Part shown: piece by piece, positions 33,311-43,589 of the stretch
Layout of the letters: every line of letters begins with the position of its first letter
Numbering within the stretch: position 1 is the stretch's first letter
Assembly: GCF_003340565.1 (NCBI RefSeq)
Contig: NZ_QPLK01000016.1
Coordinates: 1-64,000, forward strand
Reading direction: 5' to 3'
From: Rhodovulum sp. 12E13
Lineage (GTDB): Bacteria > Pseudomonadota > Alphaproteobacteria > Rhodobacterales > Rhodobacteraceae
DNA: 64,000 nt
Position numbers and translations under genes: made by a program
Notes under the pieces: generated by a model
Database searches by the model: none
The model's input: only the letters and a program-made list of their open reading frames with translations
Told to the model about the DNA's origin: nothing

Positions 33311-35446
33311 CTACCCTGCGTCGCCCGCCCCGCCGCGCCGTGTGCCGTTCCGGCCCGCGGCCGGTGGCCCGGCTTGCCTGTCGGGCTGCGCAGCGCGCCG
33401 TGCCGTGCGGTCCGCGTCCTGCCGCCGCGGGGGGGCGCCCGTGGCGGGCGGAGATGCGGGAGACCGCGGCGCTGGCGCGGCAGCGTCGCCGTCGAGCAGG
33501 TCGGCGCGCGACATGTCGACCTCGTAGAGAACGAAGCCGCGGGCATCGCGCCCCGCCGCGTGCAGGATACCCGCCCCTGCCGGCTCGGGCAGCGGGTAGA
33601 AGCGTGCGCCCGGTCCGGTCGGATAGATCGCCCGGGCCGCGGCTATCGGGCAGAGCGCCCAGCCCGCCGCGGGCAGCCGCTGCTCCGCGCCCCCGCGGGC
33701 CACGAAGGCCTCGAGCGCCTCGCGCACCGTCAGCTCTCCCACCGGTTCGGCACGCGCGCGCAGCCCCTTGTAAACCTCGTGGCTGCCGAGGCGGTAGCTG
33801 TTGGTCGCGAGGCGGAACCGGTCGCCGGCCCGCACCGGCCTGCCGTCGCAGGAGAGGTCGCGCACGCGGCCGTCGGCGGCACCGGGCACGCCCCGGCCTG
33901 TCCACGCCGCGACGAGAGGCGGCGCCGAGGGGTCGATCCGATAGGTCAGCCCGGCGATGGTGTCGAACCCGTAGCCCGCCACCGCAGCGTCGAGAAGGGG
34001 CGCGCCCGACGCGCCCTGCTCCACCGTGGCGAAGACGCTCGCCGCGCGCTCCAGCCAGAGGCGAAGCTCGGCGCCCGTCACTTCGATCACCGTCAGGCGG
34101 TTGGGGTAGACCTGCAGGTCGATCAGGTGGCGGCACAGCATCTCTCCGGCCGGCACGTCGGTGTAATTGTCAGGGCCGTGCAGCCCACCTGTCTTGTGCG
34201 GCGCGGCGGCCGACAGCAGCGGGATCTCGCCCTCCTGCGCCGCGATGCCGGGCAGGGTGGCGCGGACCGCCGCGCGCTGTGCCTCGTTGACCAGCCGCAC
34301 CGCCGGGCTGTCGGCCAGCAAGGCGAAATAGGTGTGCAGCGGCCGTGCGGTGCGGGCGACCGGCCGGCGAATCGCGGCGAGGGCACGCTCGTGGCAGGCG
34401 CGCGCGGCCGCCGCCACAGCCGCGTCCGGCCGGTCTGTCTCGACAGGGCACACCGCCGTCTCGCTCGCCGCCACGCGCCAGCCGCCGGACCCGTCCTCGA
34501 CCTCGAGCAGCAGGTCGACAACGCCGAGCGCCTCGCCCCGGCAGCCCGGCATCACCGCCGGCGTTCCGTGGAGCCGCCCGCGCCTGGCGTCGATCGCCGC
34601 CGGGGCCGGCGGCCAGTCGGGGTCGGGAAAGCGCCGGTGCGCATGCCCCGCCAGCACCACGTCGACACCGTCGAGCGCCGCGAGCGGCCCGGCCGAGTTC
34701 TCCATGCCGGCCACATGCTCTGCGCGGCCGATGCCCGTGTGGGCGAGCACCACCACCAGATGCGCCCCTGCCGCCCGCATCGCCGGCAACCATGCCGCGA
34801 CGGCCTCGACCGCATCGCGCGCGAAGAGCCGGCCGCCGAGCGTGTCGGCATTCCAGTCGAGCGTCTGAGGCGGCAACACCCCCGTCACGCCGAGGCGGAC
34901 CGGTCGACGGGCCCCGTCGCCACAAAGCAGCTCGCGCTCCAGGATAAGGTAGGGCGCGACGAACGGCGCGTCGTCCACGGGGCGCGCGCCGAGCCTGCGC
35001 ACGAGATTGCACAGGGTCAGGGGCACCGGGCTGTGCCGGGCGATGCGCTCGGCGGTCGCCAGCCCGTGGTCGAAATCGTGGTTGCCCAGCGTGGCGGCAT
35101 CGACTCCCGCCGCCGCGAGCGCGGCGCTCATCGGGTGCGGGCCGTCGCGCTCGGCCGCCAGCACGGCATCGAGCGGGCTGCCTTCGCAGGCGTCGCCCAC
35201 GTCGAAGAGCGCGGCGTTGCCCGCTTCGGCCACGGCGCGCCGCGCCTCCGAGGCGACAAGCGCGAGGCTCCGCCCAGCGACGGGCCGGTCTGCCGCGTAA
35301 TCGTGCGGCATAAGCTGCATGTGCAGGTCCGAAAGGGCGAGCAGCCGCAGATGCGCCTGCCCCGGCCCGGTGGATGCCGCGAATCTGTGGCTTTCCGCCT
35401 CCAGCGTCCCCGTCCCCCGTTGTTGCGCCTCTTCGATGCACGGCAT
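33311..35446 (-). CDS. 5'-nucleotidase / 2',3'-cyclic phosphodiesterase family protein (UshA/CpdB type)
   Basis: A roughly 711-residue metallophosphoesterase. The N-domain carries 'LLALSDLHMQL' (DxH), 'LFDVGDACEGSP' (GDxxxGS), 'ATLGNHDFDHG' (GNHE/D), 'VVVLAHTGIG' and 'DVVLAGHAHRRFP' (GHxH), all metal-site motifs. The C-terminal nucleotidase domain has 'AAPHKTGGLHGPDNYTDVPA', CpdB-like. The mature end (last 60 residues) is low-complexity Pro/Ala/Arg. No clear signal peptide follows from the chosen ATG at 35446; ATGs at 35518/35521 are alternatives. Whether it is exported is therefore open. Divergent from nudC. Confidence 0.82.
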   Translation of the reverse strand: MPCIEEAQQRGTGTLEAESHRFAASTGPGQAHLRLLALSDLHMQLMPHDYAADRPVAGRSLALVASEARRAVAEAGNAALFDVGDACEGSPLDAVLAAERDGPHPMSAALAAAGVDAATLGNHDFDHGLATAERIARHSPVPLTLCNLVRRLGARPVDDAPFVAPYLILERELLCGDGARRPVRLGVTGVLPPQTLDWNADTLGGRLFARDAVEAVAAWLPAMRAAGAHLVVVLAHTGIGRAEHVAGMENSAGPLAALDGVDVVLAGHAHRRFPDPDWPPAPAAIDARRGRLHGTPAVMPGCRGEALGVVDLLLEVEDGSGGWRVAASETAVCPVETDRPDAAVAAAARACHERALAAIRRPVARTARPLHTYFALLADSPAVRLVNEAQRAAVRATLPGIAAQEGEIPLLSAAAPHKTGGLHGPDNYTDVPAGEMLCRHLIDLQVYPNRLTVIEVTGAELRLWLERAASVFATVEQGASGAPLLDAAVAGYGFDTIAGLTYRIDPSAPPLVAAWTGRGVPGAADGRVRDLSCDGRPVRAGDRFRLATNSYRLGSHEVYKGLRARAEPVGELTVREALEAFVARGGAEQRLPAAGWALCPIAAARAIYPTGPGARFYPLPEPAGAGILHAAGRDARGFVLYEVDMSRADLLDGDAAAPAPRSPASPPATGAPPRRQDADRTARRAAQPDRQAGPPAAGRNGTRRGGAGDAG

Positions 35447-35697
35447 CCCCCGCCGCGACCGAAGGGTGGCCCGACACGCCCCCTCGCACGCGCCCGGCAA
35501 CTCTCCCCAAGGTTGCATCATGACATGGAGGGTCGCGCCAGCCAAAGCCGCTTTCTTCCCGCGCGGAAGGTTTGCACGGCAGCCGCAGGCGTGGCATCGC
35601 TGCCACGGGTCGCGCCGGCGGCGACCGGGATCGCAGGCGACGGCAGGCGCCCTGCCCCCGCGCCGACGGTCAAGGGGACGACACGGGGACAACGCTC

Positions 35698-36663
35698 ATG
35701 AAGGACGCCGAGCAGGTCACGTTCGGGGGCTCGGCTCTCGACCGCGCGGCAGAGACACGGGGCGCGGCCGACGCGCTGCGCCAGGCGCCGGGTAGCCGCA
35801 TCCTGCCACTGTGGCGGGGCAAGCCCCTCGTGCGAGACGCGCCTGGCGACGGTCTCACCCTCGCACCCCTGCCCGGCGAGGCGCCGCTTCTCGCCCACGG
35901 CCCCGGCACGTCCGTCTTCCTCGGCCGCTCCGACGGCGCCTCCTGGTACGCCACCGATATCTCCGGCTGGGATCCCGCGGGGCAGCAGACGGAAACCGTC
36001 GGCGCCTTTCACGACCCGAGCGAACAGCACCCTCCCGGCCTGCCCGAAGACCACCGCTTCATCGATCTGCGGGCGGCCATGGTGCGCCTGACCGCACGTG
36101 ACGCCGAGCTGGCCGCGACCGCCCGCGGCGTGCTCGGCTGGCACCGCACGCACGGCTTCTGCGCCCGCTGCGGCGCACCCAGCGATGTCGCCGAGGGCGG
36201 CTGGCAGCGCGTCTGTCCGGATTGCGGCGCGCGCCACTTTCCGCGCACCGACCCGGTGGCGATCATGCTGGTGACCGACGGCAATTCGGCCCTGCTCGGC
36301 CGTTCTCCGCACTGGCCGGACGGAATGTACTCGCTGCTCGCGGGCTTCGTCGAGCCCGGCGAGACGCTCGAGGGCGCCGTGCGCCGAGAGGTCTTCGAGG
36401 AGTCCGGCGTGCGCGTGGGCGAGGTGACCTATCTCGCCTCGCAGCCCTGGCCGTTTCCCTCGTCTCTGATGCTCGGCTGCCACGGCCGGGCGCTTTCTCG
36501 CGAGATCACCCTCGACCCGGCCGAACTGGACGACGCGATATGGGTGACGAGGGAAGAGCTGCTTGCGGTCCATGCCGGCGAGAGCGGCAGGCTGCGGCCG
36601 GCGCGGCCGGGAGCGATCGCGCATTTCCTGCTCGAGCGCTGGCTGGCAGACCGGCTGGACTGA
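35698..36663 (+). CDS. nudC: NAD(+) diphosphatase NudC
   Basis: A 321-residue NUDIX hydrolase that splits NADH/NAD and can remove NAD caps from RNA. The zinc finger uses Cys155, Cys158, Cys173 and Cys176 ('CARC', 'CPDC'). The Nudix box is at about 216-238 ('GFVEPGETLEGAVRREVFEE' then SG), and the NudC-specific 'SQPWPFPSS' at 248-256 distinguishes it from other NUDIX enzymes. Start at 35698 (MKDAEQVTFGG). It is divergent from the nucleotidase gene; both act on nucleotides. Confidence 0.95.
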   Translation: MKDAEQVTFGGSALDRAAETRGAADALRQAPGSRILPLWRGKPLVRDAPGDGLTLAPLPGEAPLLAHGPGTSVFLGRSDGASWYATDISGWDPAGQQTETVGAFHDPSEQHPPGLPEDHRFIDLRAAMVRLTARDAELAATARGVLGWHRTHGFCARCGAPSDVAEGGWQRVCPDCGARHFPRTDPVAIMLVTDGNSALLGRSPHWPDGMYSLLAGFVEPGETLEGAVRREVFEESGVRVGEVTYLASQPWPFPSSLMLGCHGRALSREITLDPAELDDAIWVTREELLAVHAGESGRLRPARPGAIAHFLLERWLADRLD

Positions 36664-36746
36664 GCTGCAGATCGCGGCGCAGAGTCCGGGGCTTGGGTCC
36701 GGCGAGACGGGCAGGCATGGATATGTGGACGGGGACTGGGACGGGT

Positions 36747-37211
36747 ATGAGACTGCACGCCACGGAGGAGCTGAAGCTGCCGCAAAAGCGCGCCTGGGCC
36801 GAAGCGACCAATTTCGGCGGGTTCGAGAAGCTGCTGCGCGACCGCGGCGCCCACCTGGAACGCTCGGCCGAGCCCCAGCCCCCCGGCCTCGGCACGCGGT
36901 GGCAGGGCAGCTTCGAGTACAGCGGCAAGCGGCGCGAGGTCACCGCCGAGGTCACCCGCTTCGAGCCGCCCCACGCCCTGCACCTCGCACTGACGAGCGC
37001 GGGCCTCGAGGGCGACCTCGCCGTCACCCTGACCGAGGGCAAGGGCGGGCGCACCCATCTCGATGTCGGGCTCGACCTCGCCGCCCGCACCATGCGCGCC
37101 CGCATCTTCCTGCAACCGCTCAAGCTCGCCCACGCGACGCTTCAGGCCCGCTTCGCCGCCCGCCTCGGCAAGCTCGCCCGCGCCATGGAAAAACGCCGAC
37201 CGAGGGCCTGA
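36747..37211 (+). CDS. SRPBCC (START-like) family protein
   Basis: A 154-residue protein with the helix-grip fold: 'MRLHATEELKLPQKRAWAEA' first strand and helix, 'EPQPPGLGTRWQGSFEYSGK' middle strands, 'RFEPPHALHLALTSAGLEGD' and a long C-terminal helix 'ATLQARFAARLGKLARAMEK'. Such proteins bind hydrophobic ligands; no ligand can be named. In-frame ATGs at 36717 and 36723 are alternatives, and the chosen one gives the family-like N terminus. It lies 83 bases behind nudC on the same strand. Confidence 0.82.
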   Translation: MRLHATEELKLPQKRAWAEATNFGGFEKLLRDRGAHLERSAEPQPPGLGTRWQGSFEYSGKRREVTAEVTRFEPPHALHLALTSAGLEGDLAVTLTEGKGGRTHLDVGLDLAARTMRARIFLQPLKLAHATLQARFAARLGKLARAMEKRRPRA

Positions 37212-37308
37212 TCGCCCCGGGCACCCCGCCGCGCCCGGCCGAATGCGACCGACCCGCAGCGCCCGGCGCGTCACCGGCGGCCATGCTGCATTCTGCTTCC
37301 CGCCGCCC

Positions 37309-37392
37309 CTTCTTCTTGCGCCAAATATCCCCGCCGGAGGCACGGCCCCGCTTGCGGGGCCCACGAAAGGGAACGCGCCGCAGGCGCTCCGC
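37309..37392 (-). repeat. stop-proximal hairpin/CAAGAAGAAG element, copy 4 (long form)
   Basis: Minus strand, 18 bases behind the pheA stop codon: GCGGAGCGCCTGCGGCGC, TTTCGTG, hairpin GGCCCCGC-AA-GCGGGGCC (37344-37361), TGCCTCCGGCGGGGATATTT, GGC, GCAAGAAGAAG. The first 18 bases are identical to those of copy 6 at 48840. It could also serve the convergent SRPBCC gene. Confidence 0.75.
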
Positions 37393-37409
37393 ATGGCGCC
37401 GGCGCCGCC

Positions 37410-38258
37410 TCAGCGGCGCCTGGGATCGGCCGGGTAGACGCCCAGCAGTTCAAGCTTCGTGCAGAAGTAGTCCAGCTCGTCGAGGGCGAGGCGCACGTTG
37501 CGATCGTCGGGGTGTCCCTCGATATCGGCGTAGAACTGCGTCGCCGTGAACGAGCCGTCGACCATGTAGCTCTCGAGCTTGGTCATGTTCACTCCGTTCG
37601 TGGCGAAGCCGCCCATCGCCTTGTAGAGCGCGGCGGGGATGTTGCGCACGCGGAAGACGAAGGTCGTCATCATGCCCGCCTCGCCCCGGCGCGCGTAATC
37701 GGGCTTGGGCGCCATGATCAGGAACCGCGTCGTGTTGGTCGACTGGTCCTCGATGTGGCGGGCGAGCGGCGCGAGCCCGTAGATCTCGCCGGCGAGATCG
37801 GAGGCGAGCGCGGCGAGCGCGGGGTCGCCCGCCTCCGCCACGTGGCGGGCCGAGCCCGCGGTATCGGCGGCGATCTCGGCGCGGATGCCGTGCTCGCGCA
37901 GGAAGGCGCGGCACTGGCCGAGGAGAACGGTGTGGCTCTGGGCCACGCGCACGTCCTCGAGCAGCGCGCCGGGCACGCCGAGCAGGTTGATGTGCACCCG
38001 CACGAAGGCCTCCGACACGATGTGCAGCCCGCTCTCGGGCAGCAGCCGGTGGATGTCGGCCACCCGCCCGTAGGTGGTGTTCTCGACCGGCAGCATCGCC
38101 AGCGCCGCGCGGCCCGAGCGCACCGCCTCGATCGTATCCTCGAAGGTGGCGCAGGGCAGCGCCACATGATCGGGCATCGCCTCGTGGCAGGCCTGGTGCG
38201 AATAGGCCCCGGGCTCGCCCTGGAAGGCGATGGCGGGGCGGGTGTCGGTCGGGCTCAT
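37410..38258 (-). CDS. pheA: prephenate dehydratase
   Basis: A 282-residue monofunctional enzyme that converts prephenate to phenylpyruvate in phenylalanine synthesis. 'AIAFQGEPGAYSHQACHEAM' opens the catalytic domain; 'LPVENTTYGRVADIHRLLPE' and 'DQSTNTTRFLIMA' (the TRF motif) carry substrate-binding residues. The C-terminal ACT domain (from about 195) has 'MMTTFVFRVRNIPAALYKAM' and 'NMTKLESYMVDGSFTATQFY', the ESRP-like phenylalanine feedback site. No chorismate mutase domain. Start at 38258; upstream frame is out of family. Confidence 0.95.
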   Translation of the reverse strand: MSPTDTRPAIAFQGEPGAYSHQACHEAMPDHVALPCATFEDTIEAVRSGRAALAMLPVENTTYGRVADIHRLLPESGLHIVSEAFVRVHINLLGVPGALLEDVRVAQSHTVLLGQCRAFLREHGIRAEIAADTAGSARHVAEAGDPALAALASDLAGEIYGLAPLARHIEDQSTNTTRFLIMAPKPDYARRGEAGMMTTFVFRVRNIPAALYKAMGGFATNGVNMTKLESYMVDGSFTATQFYADIEGHPDDRNVRLALDELDYFCTKLELLGVYPADPRRR

Positions 38259-38415
38259 GGGCGCTCCGGGTTGTGTGCGGCGGCGGCCGCCGCGGCGGGC
38301 GGCGAAACCGCCGCGGCGACCGGTCGTTTGGTCGCGCCGGTCGCAGCTTGCGCGGCCGCGCGGCCCCGGCATACATCCGCATCCGAACGGGTGACAAGGC
38401 GGGACAGGACCTGAC

Positions 38416-38922
38416 ATGTTCGACACGATGACCCTCACCAAGGCGGCCACGGGCTTTCTGGGCGCGTGGCTGATCTTTCTGCTGGGCGCATGGGTGTCCG
38501 ACAGCCTCTATGACATCGGCCACCACGGAAAGGGCGAGCAGGCCTATTCGATCGCGGTCGAGAGCGACGCGCCGGCCGAGCCCGTGGAGGAGCTGACCAT
38601 GGAGGAAAAGTTCGCCCAGGCCGATGCCGGCCGCGGCGAGCGCGTCTGGTCCAAGTGCCGCGCGTGCCACCAGCTCGAGGTCGGCGCCAACGCGACCGGC
38701 CCCTACCTGCACGGCGTGGTGGGCCGCGAGATCGGCGCGGTCGACGGCTTCAACTACTCCGGCGCACTCTCGGAGCAGGCCGACGTGTGGTCTCCGGAAA
38801 ACCTCTACGCCTTCCTCGAAGACCCGCAGGATTGGGCGCCCGGCACGTCGATGTCCTATGCCGGCCTCGACGCCTGGGAGGACCGGGTGAACCTGATCGC
38901 CTATCTCGAGACGTTCAACTGA
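38416..38922 (+). CDS. membrane-anchored c-type cytochrome (cytochrome c-y / CycM-like)
   Basis: A 168-residue class I cytochrome with an uncleaved N-terminal anchor ('ATGFLGAWLIFLLGAWVSDS'), an acidic tether (about 40-65), and a haem domain. Haem attaches at 'CRACH' within 'RGERVWSKCRACHQLE', and the axial Met lies in 'PGTSMSYAGL'. 'TGPYLHGVVGREIGAVDGFN' is the standard mitochondrial-type loop. Such proteins shuttle electrons from the bc1 complex to terminal oxidases while tethered to the membrane. Divergent from pheA. Confidence 0.94.
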   Translation: MFDTMTLTKAATGFLGAWLIFLLGAWVSDSLYDIGHHGKGEQAYSIAVESDAPAEPVEELTMEEKFAQADAGRGERVWSKCRACHQLEVGANATGPYLHGVVGREIGAVDGFNYSGALSEQADVWSPENLYAFLEDPQDWAPGTSMSYAGLDAWEDRVNLIAYLETFN

Positions 38923-39137
38923 GGGTCCCCGCGCGCACCACGCGCCGCGTGATCGACGTCGTCAGGCCCCGCGGTGCCCAGGCCCGCGGGGCCTTGTCGT
39001 GGCGAGCCCGGCCCAATCGGGGCAGGGAAAATCCCTGCGCACCCGAGGACGAGCTCACGCATTCGCAAGTTGTCCCTTTTCATGCGGCATCCTAGCCTAT
39101 GTGGTAGGGGTGACCATCGCCGCCACAGGAGACATCG

Positions 39138-41051
39138 ATGCGCCAGAGCCCAGAGCACGCCGCGACCCCTGACCGAAAGGCCCGCCGCGCGGCCTGGCCC
39201 GCGCTGGCGCTCGCCGCGACGCTCTCCGGCGCTCTTCTCGCCCCCGCACCGGCGCTTTCGCTCGAGGAGGGGTGGGTCAGATCGCACGGGATCACGACAT
39301 TTCCCGGTGGCGAGCTGAAATACGGCCCGGACTTCGCCCATCTCGACTACGTCAACCCGGACGCGCCGAAGGGCGGCGAGATGTCGATCTGGGCGTTCGG
39401 CGGCTATGACAGCATGAACCCCTACACCATCAAGGGCCGCGCCGACCGGCTGGTGACGATCCAGTACGAGAGCCTCCTGACCTCGACGGCCGACGAGATC
39501 GGATCCTCCTACTGCCTGCTGTGCGAGACGCTGGAATACCCCGAGGATCGCTCGGAGGTGATCTTCACCCTGCGCGAGGGCGCCGCCTTTTCCGACGGCT
39601 CGCCCCTCACGGCGGAGGACGTGCACTTTTCCTACGAGCTCTTCCGCGACAAGGGCCTGCCCTCGTTCCGCGCGGTGATGCGCAGGCAGGTCGAGGGGGC
39701 CGAGGTCCTCGACGAGCGCCGGATCCGGTTCACCTTCGTCGAGGGGGTGCCGAAGCGCGACGTGATCCAGTCGGTGGGCGGGCTGCCGATCTTCTCCAAG
39801 GCGCAGTACGAAGCCGAGGGCCTCGACCTCGAAGAGACGTCGCTGACGCCAATGCTCGGCTCGGGGCCCTACATCCCCTCCGAGATCGACGTGGGGCAGA
39901 CCACCGTCTACGCGCGCAACCCCGATTACTGGGGCGCCGAGCTGCCGATCAACGTGGGCCGACACAACTTCGACGCGATCCGCGTCGAATACTACGCCGA
40001 CTACAACGTGGCCTTCGAGGGCTTCAAGGCGGGCAACTACCTGTTCCGCAACGAGGCCTCGTCGAAAAGCTGGGCCGAGGGCTACAACTTCCCCGCAATC
40101 GAGCAGGGTCACGTCGTCAGGGAGGAACTGGCCGACGGCACCATCGCGCCGGGGCAGGCCTTTTCGCTCAACATGCGCCGAGAGCAGCTGCAGGACCCGC
40201 GGGTGCGCGAGGCGATTCAGCTGATGTTCAACTTCGAATGGTCGAACACGCAGCTCTTCTACGGCCTCTACGAGCGTATCCACTCGTTCTGGGAGAATTC
40301 CGACCTCGCCGCGACGGGGCTGCCGTCGGAGGCGGAACTCGCGCTGCTCGAGCCGCTCGCCGCCGATCTGCCCCCCGGCGTGCTCGACAGCGAGCCGGTG
40401 ATGGCGCCGCAGAGCGGGCCGCGCCAGCTCGACCGGGGCAACGCGCGCCGGGCAAACGCGCTGCTGGAAGAGGCGGGCTGGGTCGTCGACCCTGCAGACG
40501 GTCTGCGCCGCAAGGACGGGAAGACGCTGCGGATCGAGTTCCTCAACGACAGCCAGACCTTCGATCGCGTGATAAATCCCTATGTCGAGAACCTGCGCGC
40601 GGTCGGCATCGACGCGGTGCACCAGCGGGTGGACAACGCCGAGGCGACGAACCGCGAGCGCAGCTTCGACTTCGACATCATGACCGACAACTTCCCGATG
40701 GGCTACGTCCCCGGGCGGGGGCTTGAGCAGTATTTCGGCTCGGAGACGGCGAACGAGAGCGTTTTCAACTCGATGGGCCTGCAATCGGAGGCCGTGGATG
40801 CGCTCATCGAGCATGTCATCGCCGCCGAGAGCCAGGAGGAGCTGACGACCGCCGTCCGCGCCCTCGACCGGGTTTTGCGCGCCTACCGGTTCTGGGTGCC
40901 GCAATGGTACAAGGATGTGCATACGGTCGCCTATTTCGACGTCTACGACCACCCCGACCCGTTGCCGCCCTACGCGCTCGGCAATCTCGACTTCTGGTGG
41001 TGGGACGAGGCCCGCGCCGAAGAGCTCCGCGCCGCCGGCGCGATAGACTGA
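39138..41051 (+). CDS. yejA: extracellular solute-binding protein family 5, YejA-like
   Basis: A 637-residue periplasmic peptide-binding protein. After a long basic n-region, a signal peptide ends near 'LLAPAPALS'. '[20 protein letters not shown]' plus '[20 protein letters not shown]' is the YejA-type opening, followed by 'LAYNxFE-like' core strands such as '[20 protein letters not shown]' and '[19 protein letters not shown]'. E. coli YejA serves import of microcin C and some oligopeptides. A weak TTGTCC-17-TAGCCT promoter lies at 39070-39098. First gene of yejABEF. Confidence 0.92.
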   Translation: MRQSPEHAATPDRKARRAAWPALALAATLSGALLAPAPALSLEEGWVRSHGITTFPGGELKYGPDFAHLDYVNPDAPKGGEMSIWAFGGYDSMNPYTIKGRADRLVTIQYESLLTSTADEIGSSYCLLCETLEYPEDRSEVIFTLREGAAFSDGSPLTAEDVHFSYELFRDKGLPSFRAVMRRQVEGAEVLDERRIRFTFVEGVPKRDVIQSVGGLPIFSKAQYEAEGLDLEETSLTPMLGSGPYIPSEIDVGQTTVYARNPDYWGAELPINVGRHNFDAIRVEYYADYNVAFEGFKAGNYLFRNEASSKSWAEGYNFPAIEQGHVVREELADGTIAPGQAFSLNMRREQLQDPRVREAIQLMFNFEWSNTQLFYGLYERIHSFWENSDLAATGLPSEAELALLEPLAADLPPGVLDSEPVMAPQSGPRQLDRGNARRANALLEEAGWVVDPADGLRRKDGKTLRIEFLNDSQTFDRVINPYVENLRAVGIDAVHQRVDNAEATNRERSFDFDIMTDNFPMGYVPGRGLEQYFGSETANESVFNSMGLQSEAVDALIEHVIAAESQEELTTAVRALDRVLRAYRFWVPQWYKDVHTVAYFDVYDHPDPLPPYALGNLDFWWWDEARAEELRAAGAID

Positions 41052-41070
41052 AGCCGGGGCCGACGACGCC

Positions 41071-42225
41071 ATGGGCGCCTATATCCTTCGCAGGCTGCTG
41101 CTGATCGTCCCGACACTGTTCGGGATCATGCTGATCAACTTCACGCTGACGCAGTTCGTGCCCGGCGGGCCGATCGAGCAGATCATCGCGCAGGTCGAGG
41201 GCGGCGGCGACGTGTTCGAGGGGATCGCCGGCGGCTCCGACGCCGGCGCCCCGCAGGAGGGGGGCGGCGACGACCGCTATCTCGGCGCCCGCGGCCTGCC
41301 GCAGGACTTCCTCGACGAACTGGAAGTCGATCTCGGCTTCGCCCGGATCGTCTGCGCCGAAGGCTATCAGGGCGAGCCGACGCTCGAGGCCGAAGAGTGC
41401 ACCAAGGAGCAGATCGGCATCGCCGAACGCTTCTTCATCATGATGGGCAACTACCTGACGCTCGACTTCGGCGAGAGCTATTTCCGCTCGATCACGGTGA
41501 CCGAGCTGGTGATCGAGAAGATGCCGGTGTCGATCACGCTCGGCCTGTGGTCGACCGTGATCGCCTATCTCGTGTCGATCCCGCTGGGCATCCGCAAGGC
41601 GGTGCGCGACGGCACGAGCTTCGACACGTGGACGTCGGCGATCATCATCGTGGCCTATGCCATCCCCGGCTTTCTCTTCGCCATCCTGCTGCTCGTGCTG
41701 TTCGCGGGGGGCTCCTACTTCCAGATCTTTCCGCTCAGGGGGCTGGTGTCGGACAACTGGGAGGATCTGAGCCTGATCGGCAAGATCGGCGACTATTTCT
41801 GGCACATCGCCCTGCCGGTGACGGCGACGACCATCTCGGCCTTCGCCACCCTGACGCTGCTCACGAAGAACAGCTTTCTCGACGAGATCAAGAAGCAATA
41901 CGTCATCACCGCCAAGGCCAAGGGCCTGAACGAGTCGAGCGTTCTCTACGGCCACGTCTTCCGCAACGCGATGCTGATCGTGATCGCGGGCTTCCCGGCC
42001 GCCTTCCTCGGCGTGTTCTTCGGCGCCTCGATCATCATCGAGACGATCTTCTCGCTCGACGGCCTGGGGCGGCTCGGCTTCGAGGCGGCGGTGGCGCGCG
42101 ACTACCCGGTCGTGTTCGGCACGCTGTTCATGTTCGGGCTGATCGGCCTGATCGTGGGCATCATCTCGGACCTGATGTATGTGCTCGTCGACCCGCGGAT
42201 CGACTTCGAAAGCCGGGAGACCTGA
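41071..42225 (+). CDS. yejB: microcin C / oligopeptide ABC permease YejB
   Basis: A 384-residue DppB-type permease. '[20 protein letters not shown]' and '[20 protein letters not shown]' open helix 1 and the periplasmic loop; the loop has a YejB-specific insert (about 45-120), rich in Gly/Glu. The EAA coupling motif is around '[20 protein letters not shown]'. Nineteen bases behind yejA. It forms the membrane channel with YejE. Confidence 0.93.
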   Translation: MGAYILRRLLLIVPTLFGIMLINFTLTQFVPGGPIEQIIAQVEGGGDVFEGIAGGSDAGAPQEGGGDDRYLGARGLPQDFLDELEVDLGFARIVCAEGYQGEPTLEAEECTKEQIGIAERFFIMMGNYLTLDFGESYFRSITVTELVIEKMPVSITLGLWSTVIAYLVSIPLGIRKAVRDGTSFDTWTSAIIIVAYAIPGFLFAILLLVLFAGGSYFQIFPLRGLVSDNWEDLSLIGKIGDYFWHIALPVTATTISAFATLTLLTKNSFLDEIKKQYVITAKAKGLNESSVLYGHVFRNAMLIVIAGFPAAFLGVFFGASIIIETIFSLDGLGRLGFEAAVARDYPVVFGTLFMFGLIGLIVGIISDLMYVLVDPRIDFESRET

Positions 42226-42226
42226 C

Positions 42227-43477
42227 ATGGCCGCCCCCGACAGCTCCATGCCCGACTCGTCCCTGCCCGACCGCTCCCTGCCCCATGCCGATATCGAAAC
42301 GCGGCTGCCCGACCTCGAGTCCGGCCGCCCGCAGGTGACCGCGCCGCCGCGCAAGCGCGGCCTGTTCGCGCTGTCGCCGCTGAACCAGCGACGCTGGCGC
42401 AACTTCAAGCGCAACCGCCGCGCCTACTGGTCGCTGATCATCTTCGGCGTGCTGTTCGGCCTCAGCCTGTTCGCGGAGTACATCGCCAACGACAAGCCGA
42501 TCGTGGTGAACTACCGCGGCGAGCTCTACTTTCCGATCCACAACTTCTATTCCGAGCAGGAATTCGGCGGCGACTTTCCCACCGAGGCCGTCTACCGCGA
42601 CGTGGAGGTGGAGTGCCTGATCGTCTCGGGCGGGCTGGAGGACTGCTTCTACGAGCCAGAGGCGGTGATGCAGGCCGTCGACGAGGGCGCGGCCGAGTTC
42701 AACGGGCAGGAGATCGTGGCGGGGTGGACGCTCTGGCCCCCCATTCCCTACAGCTACAACACGCCCAACACGCTGGGCCAGCCCGCCCCTTCGCCGCCCG
42801 ATGCGCAGCACTGGCTGGGCACCGACGACGCGACGCGCGACGTGCTGGCGCGGGTGATCTACGGCTTCCGCCTGTCGATCCTGTTCACCATCATCGTCAC
42901 CGCCTGTGCCAGCGTCATCGGCATCGTCGCCGGCGCGGTGCAGGGCTATTTCGGCGGCTGGCTCGACCTGACGTTCCAGCGGGTGATCGAGATCTGGGTC
43001 TCGACGCCCTCGCTCTACATCATCATCATCATGTTCGCGATCCTGGGGCGAAGTTTCTGGCTGCTGGTCTTTCTCACGGTCCTCTTCGGCTGGCCGGCCC
43101 TGGTGGGCGTGGTGCGCGCCGAATTCCTGCGCGCGCGCAACTTCGAATACGTCCGCGCGGCCCGCGCGCTCGGCGTGTCGAACTGGACGATCATGTTCCG
43201 CCACATGCTGCCCAACGCCATGGTGGCCACGCTGACGATGATGCCGTTCCTGATCACCGCCACCATCGGCGGGCTGGCCTCGCTCGACTTCCTCGGCTTC
43301 GGCCTGCCCTCGTCGGCGCCCTCGCTGGGGGAACTGACGCTGCAGGCCAAGCAGAACCTGCAGGCGCCGTGGCTGGGCTTCACCGCCTTCTTCACCTTCG
43401 CGATCATGCTGTCGCTGCTGGTGTTCATCTTCGAGGGCGTGCGCGACGCCTTCGACCCGCGGAAGACCTTCCGGTGA
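42227..43477 (+). CDS. yejE: microcin C / oligopeptide ABC permease YejE
   Basis: A 416-residue DppC-type permease. A 45-residue N-terminal cytoplasmic tail holds a short degenerate repeat (DSSMPDSSLPDRSLP). 'LSPLNQRRWRNFKRNRRAYW' is the family entry to helix 1. The long YejE periplasmic loop includes 'IPYSYNTPNTLGQPAPSPPD' and 'HWLGTDDATRDVLARVIYGF'. The coupling loop is 'EYVRAARALGVSNWTIMFRH'. The ATG follows the yejB stop codon by one base. Full length. Confidence 0.93.
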   Translation: MAAPDSSMPDSSLPDRSLPHADIETRLPDLESGRPQVTAPPRKRGLFALSPLNQRRWRNFKRNRRAYWSLIIFGVLFGLSLFAEYIANDKPIVVNYRGELYFPIHNFYSEQEFGGDFPTEAVYRDVEVECLIVSGGLEDCFYEPEAVMQAVDEGAAEFNGQEIVAGWTLWPPIPYSYNTPNTLGQPAPSPPDAQHWLGTDDATRDVLARVIYGFRLSILFTIIVTACASVIGIVAGAVQGYFGGWLDLTFQRVIEIWVSTPSLYIIIIMFAILGRSFWLLVFLTVLFGWPALVGVVRAEFLRARNFEYVRAARALGVSNWTIMFRHMLPNAMVATLTMMPFLITATIGGLASLDFLGFGLPSSAPSLGELTLQAKQNLQAPWLGFTAFFTFAIMLSLLVFIFEGVRDAFDPRKTFR

Positions 43478-43502
43478 GGGGGTGCGGGCGGCTGCCGTCG
43501 GA

Positions 43503-43555
43503 GCGGGGGCTTCGCGCCCCCGCACCCCCGCGGAGTATTTGGGCCAGGATGATGG
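43503..43555 (+). repeat. stop-proximal hairpin element, copy 5
   Basis: Twenty-five bases behind the yejE stop codon: 8-base-pair hairpin GCGGGGGC-TTCGC-GCCCCCGC (43503-43523), ACCCCCGCGGAGTATTT, GGGCCAGGATGATGGG. The tail is the variant form (CAGGATGATG in place of CAAGAAGAAG). It lies inside the yej operon ahead of yejF. Confidence 0.6.
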
Positions 43556-43589
43556 GAGCCGACGTGGCAGGAGATCGGGGGGGCGCGGC

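Noticed and set aside
32147-35701. 1184-codon plus-strand frame opposite the binding-protein and nucleotidase genes
   Set aside because: Antisense shadow without signal, domains or ribosome site; the minus-strand frames carry clear motifs.
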